Shown here piece after piece: positions 59,018-61,921 of a stretch of DNA of 61,921 nucleotides. Numbering within the stretch: the first letter of the stretch is position 1; each line of letters starts with the position of its first letter. Made by a program: the position numbers and the translations under genes. The DNA comes from Kiritimatiellia bacterium (lineage in GTDB: Bacteria > Verrucomicrobiota > Kiritimatiellia > RFP12 > UBA1067). The stretch lies in contig JAGCVN010000050.1 of the NCBI GenBank assembly GCA_017962315.1, positions 1 through 61,921 on the forward strand, written 5' to 3'. The notes under the pieces were generated by a model that worked only from the letters and a program-made list of their open reading frames with translations, was not told where the DNA came from and did not search any database.

Positions 59018-61921
59018 TTACCTCACGATAATGGTCAGGCTGGTCGCCTTCTTGACGTCAAGCATAAGCGTGCCGTCACGCGCCTTCAACTTGGCATTCC
59101 ACCCGGCTTTCGGGAACGTCAGCGCCGTCGCGTCGAGCGAGAGCGCCTCCACGGTCGCGCCCTCGGCAAGCGCACCAATCGGAATCGAGACGTTTTGAGT
59201 CTCTTCGGAAAGGTCGCCCACCACCTTCAGGTTCGCCGTCCCGGAGGCCGGCGTGATAATCATGCCCACGGCGGACGCTCCCGCCGCCGTGCGCGCCTCC
59301 GCGCCGTCGATCAGCAGCGTGGCGTTCGCGGCGAGCGTCACCGCGTTCGTAACCGAGACCCCTTCCATGATCTCCAGCGTGCCGTCCGCCCCCACCGACG
59401 CCGCCCCCGTGCCAAGGGCGTTTTCATGCGCCGCGAGCAACGTGCCGCCGTTCACGGTCGTGCCGCCGGTAAACGTGTTGTAGCCGGAAACGACGAGCGT
59501 GCCCGCGTTCTTCTTGATGATCGCGCCGCCCACGTCGTAGCGGCCGCCCGAATAGGTGCCGATGGTCTTGCCGTCCTCCACGTCGGCGGAGATGATGACG
59601 GTGCGGGCCGTTGCCGCGGCGGAATCGTAGGTGTCGAACGTGACGGGGGCGTGGAAATGCACCTTGCTGCCGGTGCCTTCATAGCGAATCGCGTAGTCGG
59701 CCAACGCACCGAGCGTGATCTGCGGCCCGATGCCGATACCCGTGACGTCCGTCGCCTTCACGAGAATGCCGCCGGCCCCCAGATTGAGTTTCCGATGCTC
59801 AATCCACTTGGGATCTGTCGTCGTCGAGTCGGCGACAATCCCATTGAGGTTGATGACGCCAGATCCCTGATAGCCGTTTTGCCCCTGCTGCTTGAAGATG
59901 CCGATGCGGCCGCTGTGGTTCATGTTGTAGCTTTCTGCTACGTTCAACGTCCCGTTCACGTACACGACCACGCCGTGTCCGACGCCGTTGTAGTAATACG
60001 TCGAACCATTGTGCTCAACCGTACGGCAGTTGACCGTGCCGCCGGCATCAACCTGGAACAGCACCAGCGAGGTATAAGAGTTGCCGCGGAGGGGGAGAAT
60101 CAGCCGGTCGCAGGTTACCACCGCCCCTGAACGAATATAGGTATGCTGCCCTTCTGTTTTGGGGAGCGTCCAATCGCCGGTGAAGGTGACACGTCCCCGG
60201 AACTCCGAATTTGGCGTGGCCCAGGTGTTGCCGCTGTCCCACGTCGTGGCCACCGCGCCGCCCGCGAAGTTGACGGACGTGTTCGAGAAGTTCACCTTGT
60301 ACGTGTCCGTGAACTGCACCTTGCAGTTGACCACGGGAATGACGGTCGCGCTGCTCGTGACGGACGCGAGCGTGAGCGTATTGGTCGTAGCGGCGGACGG
60401 ATTGGCGAGCGTGAGCGCGCCGGCCCCTTCAATCACCATCGCGGCCACCTGCGCGTCCGCGTCGAGCGTCACGGTCGTCGCAGCCTCGGGCGCAAAGCGA
60501 ATCGTGTCGAGTACACTCGGCACGTCGTTCACGGCCACGTCGTTGACGCTCCAGTTGCCGGGCGTGGAGAAGTTGCCGTCAACCGCGCCCGTCCATGTGT
60601 ACGTGCCGACCGCGCGGGCGTCGTACTTGAGCGCGCCGCCATCGACGGAGAGCGTACCGACCGCGCTGTCGGGAGTGACCACGAAACCGGTCGTATCCGT
60701 GTAGCCGGAGGGGAAGATCGTGGCGGTGCCCAACAGACGCAGGTTCACCGTGCCGCTCCGCGTAACGGGGCCGCTGATCTGAGACCCCGCGCCGCACACG
60801 AGCGTTGCGCCGTCCGCGAACGTGACCGCATTGGCGATCGTCACGCCGTCCGCCAGCTCCAGCGTCGCGCCCGCCGCCACCGTGATTGCGCCCGTGCCCG
60901 CCGCGTTGTTGTGTTCAAGGCGAACCGTGCCGCCGTTGACGGTCGTGCCGTTCGAGTAGGTGCTATCGCCAGAGAGGACGAGCGTTCCGGGATTGACCTT
61001 GATGATTTTTCCGGTGCCAGGATACTCCGCGTTGGCGTGGGTCTGTGTCAAGTTGGTCAGATTGGCAGTGATCGTGATCGTGCGCGGCGTCGTGCCATCG
61101 ACGGAGTCCAGCGTGTCGAATGTCGTATTGCCGTAGAGGCCCATGGTCGGGTTGGCACGTTCAGAGCGAATCACGTAGTCCGCGAACGCGCCCACGGTCA
61201 TCCCGTGCGCGAAGCCGAACGCCGCCGTATTGAAACCCGACGCAACGCGAATGCCGCTCGCGCCGATGTTGATACGACGTTGCTCAAGCCACGTGTGCCA
61301 GCCAGTCTGCCCCGTCGTCAGGGCCTCGATGCCCTGGAGGTTGAGGATTCCCGTCGCCTTACAGCCGTTTGTTCCCTTGTGTTTGTACATGCCGATGCGG
61401 CCGCCGGCCTCGTTTCCGTCAAGACGGTATATCGTCTTCACATTGAGCGTGCCGTTGCATCCAACGCTTATGGCATGGCGACAGTTGTTCCAGGTGTCGT
61501 TGCCGCATTTGTGGAGGACTGTCTGGCAGGTAACCACGGCGCCTGATTCAATGTAGAGGAATGTCGTATTGTTGACGCTATGCGTATCGTGATGCGGCAA
61601 AGTCAGCGTCGGACACGTCATTGTTGATCCACTTTTGAGCGTGTGCGAACTTGATGTGGTGTTAACGTTCGGTGTGGGGATCGTCCATCCATCGGTGAAG
61701 ATGAAGTTGCCGTAGAGCTGAGATGTTGGTGCGCCAAGTGCATTGCCGGTGTCCCAACCGGTCGCCGTCGCGCCACCCGAGAATTTGACCGCCGTATTCT
61801 CGAATGCAACCTTGTACGTTCCGGCGAAACCGACCTTGCACTCGATTTCAGGCATGACCGTCGCGCTGTTCGAAACTGTCGCAAGCGCAAGGCGGTTCGT
61901 GGTGACGAAGCCGTGCGTCGC
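59018..61921 (-). CDS. Autotransporter-type beta-strand repeat protein (5' end outside window)
   Basis: The minus frame is open from the right edge to a stop at 59018, at least 967 residues. The first ATG in the window (61855) is internal, because the sequence before it (TTNRLALATVSNSATV) repeats later as TTNTLTLASVTSSATV. The visible part is two tandem units of about 480 residues. Each ends with a classic autotransporter-associated repeat: GTLVLSGDSTYSNGTTVNGG and GTLVVSGYNTFTGGTTVNGG. Between them is a short strand domain (YTWTGAVDGNFSTPGNWSVN). The protein ends LTIIVR. Beta-helical surface or secreted passenger protein expected; ligand unknown. The translocator barrel is absent, so export must use another route or a C-terminal sorting tail. 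Confidence 0.8.
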   Translation of the reverse strand, partial: ATHGFVTTNRLALATVSNSATVMPEIECKVGFAGTYKVAFENTAVKFSGGATATGWDTGNALGAPTSQLYGNFIFTDGWTIPTPNVNTTSSSHTLKSGSTMTCPTLTLPHHDTHSVNNTTFLYIESGAVVTCQTVLHKCGNDTWNNCRHAISVGCNGTLNVKTIYRLDGNEAGGRIGMYKHKGTNGCKATGILNLQGIEALTTGQTGWHTWLEQRRINIGASGIRVASGFNTAAFGFAHGMTVGAFADYVIRSERANPTMGLYGNTTFDTLDSVDGTTPRTITITANLTNLTQTHANAEYPGTGKIIKVNPGTLVLSGDSTYSNGTTVNGGTVRLEHNNAAGTGAITVAAGATLELADGVTIANAVTFADGATLVCGAGSQISGPVTRSGTVNLRLLGTATIFPSGYTDTTGFVVTPDSAVGTLSVDGGALKYDARAVGTYTWTGAVDGNFSTPGNWSVNDVAVNDVPSVLDTIRFAPEAATTVTLDADAQVAAMVIEGAGALTLANPSAATTNTLTLASVTSSATVIPVVNCKVQFTDTYKVNFSNTSVNFAGGAVATTWDSGNTWATPNSEFRGRVTFTGDWTLPKTEGQHTYIRSGAVVTCDRLILPLRGNSYTSLVLFQVDAGGTVNCRTVEHNGSTYYYNGVGHGVVVYVNGTLNVAESYNMNHSGRIGIFKQQGQNGYQGSGVINLNGIVADSTTTDPKWIEHRKLNLGAGGILVKATDVTGIGIGPQITLGALADYAIRYEGTGSKVHFHAPVTFDTYDSAAATARTVIISADVEDGKTIGTYSGGRYDVGGAIIKKNAGTLVVSGYNTFTGGTTVNGGTLLAAHENALGTGAASVGADGTLEIMEGVSVTNAVTLAANATLLIDGAEARTAAGASAVGMIITPASGTANLKVVGDLSEETQNVSIPIGALAEGATVEALSLDATALTFPKAGWNAKLKARDGTLMLDVKKATSLTIIVR

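Overview
This window looks like a piece of a chromosome from a GC-rich, polysaccharide-degrading member of the Verrucomicrobiota/Kiritimatiellota group (PVC superphylum), probably from a gut or similar habitat. That is an inference. It rests on autotransporter-type beta-strand repeat proteins, BspA-like surface proteins, HzsA-like diheme proteins, many secreted glycoside hydrolases (GH2, GH20, GH38-like, GH89-like, GH95), anaerobe-style FeoAB iron uptake and type III secretion chaperone-like proteins. No rRNA, tRNA or CRISPR array was seen.

Layout. 1-4951 (minus): two BspA-like exported proteins and an autotransporter-repeat/LamG protein that runs off the left edge, behind one good promoter. 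4988-13010 (minus): an operon of an HzsA-like diheme protein, a GH95 enzyme, a tandem BPL_N/amidotransferase-like protein and a MATE exporter. 13011-13921: gene-poor, with hairpins, a terminator and one copy of a diverged repeat. 13922-18884 (minus): a GH38-like enzyme, then an unknown protein coupled to a Gfo/Idh/MocA oxidoreductase. 18880-29134 (minus): a likely N-acetylhexosamine-scavenging operon made of a second HzsA-like protein, a LysR regulator, GH20, two SIS proteins, a PfkB kinase and a GH89-like enzyme with an in-frame amber codon. 29327-34514 (minus): the most unusual part, two CesT-like secretion chaperones bracketing two large unrecognised proteins, one broken by three lesions, plus two small leader genes.

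34603-38925 (plus): a porin-like protein, FeoA, FeoB with a very large insertion, and a Cys-rich FeoB partner, behind a strong promoter with palindromic operator-like sites. 38915-53629 (minus): a thioredoxin/Ig-like protein, then an operon with two GH2 enzymes, a FAD-oxidoreductase/EEP fusion and an embedded type II restriction-modification system whose C5 methyltransferase is frameshifted. 53651-57665 (plus): a housekeeping run (tmk, holB, a two-receiver response regulator, nrdR, a membrane protein, HIT). 57666-59017: remnants (hairpins, the second copy of the diverged repeat, a decayed IS30-type transposase). 59018-61921 (minus): another autotransporter-repeat protein running off the right edge.

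The points most worth following up are the chaperone/effector-like locus, a short palindromic element inserted in the same reading frame in coding sequences at three places (peptide core RVE[HR]), the broken methyltransferase beside an apparently intact BsuBI/PstI-type nuclease, and the two HzsA-like genes that both appear to be leaderless.
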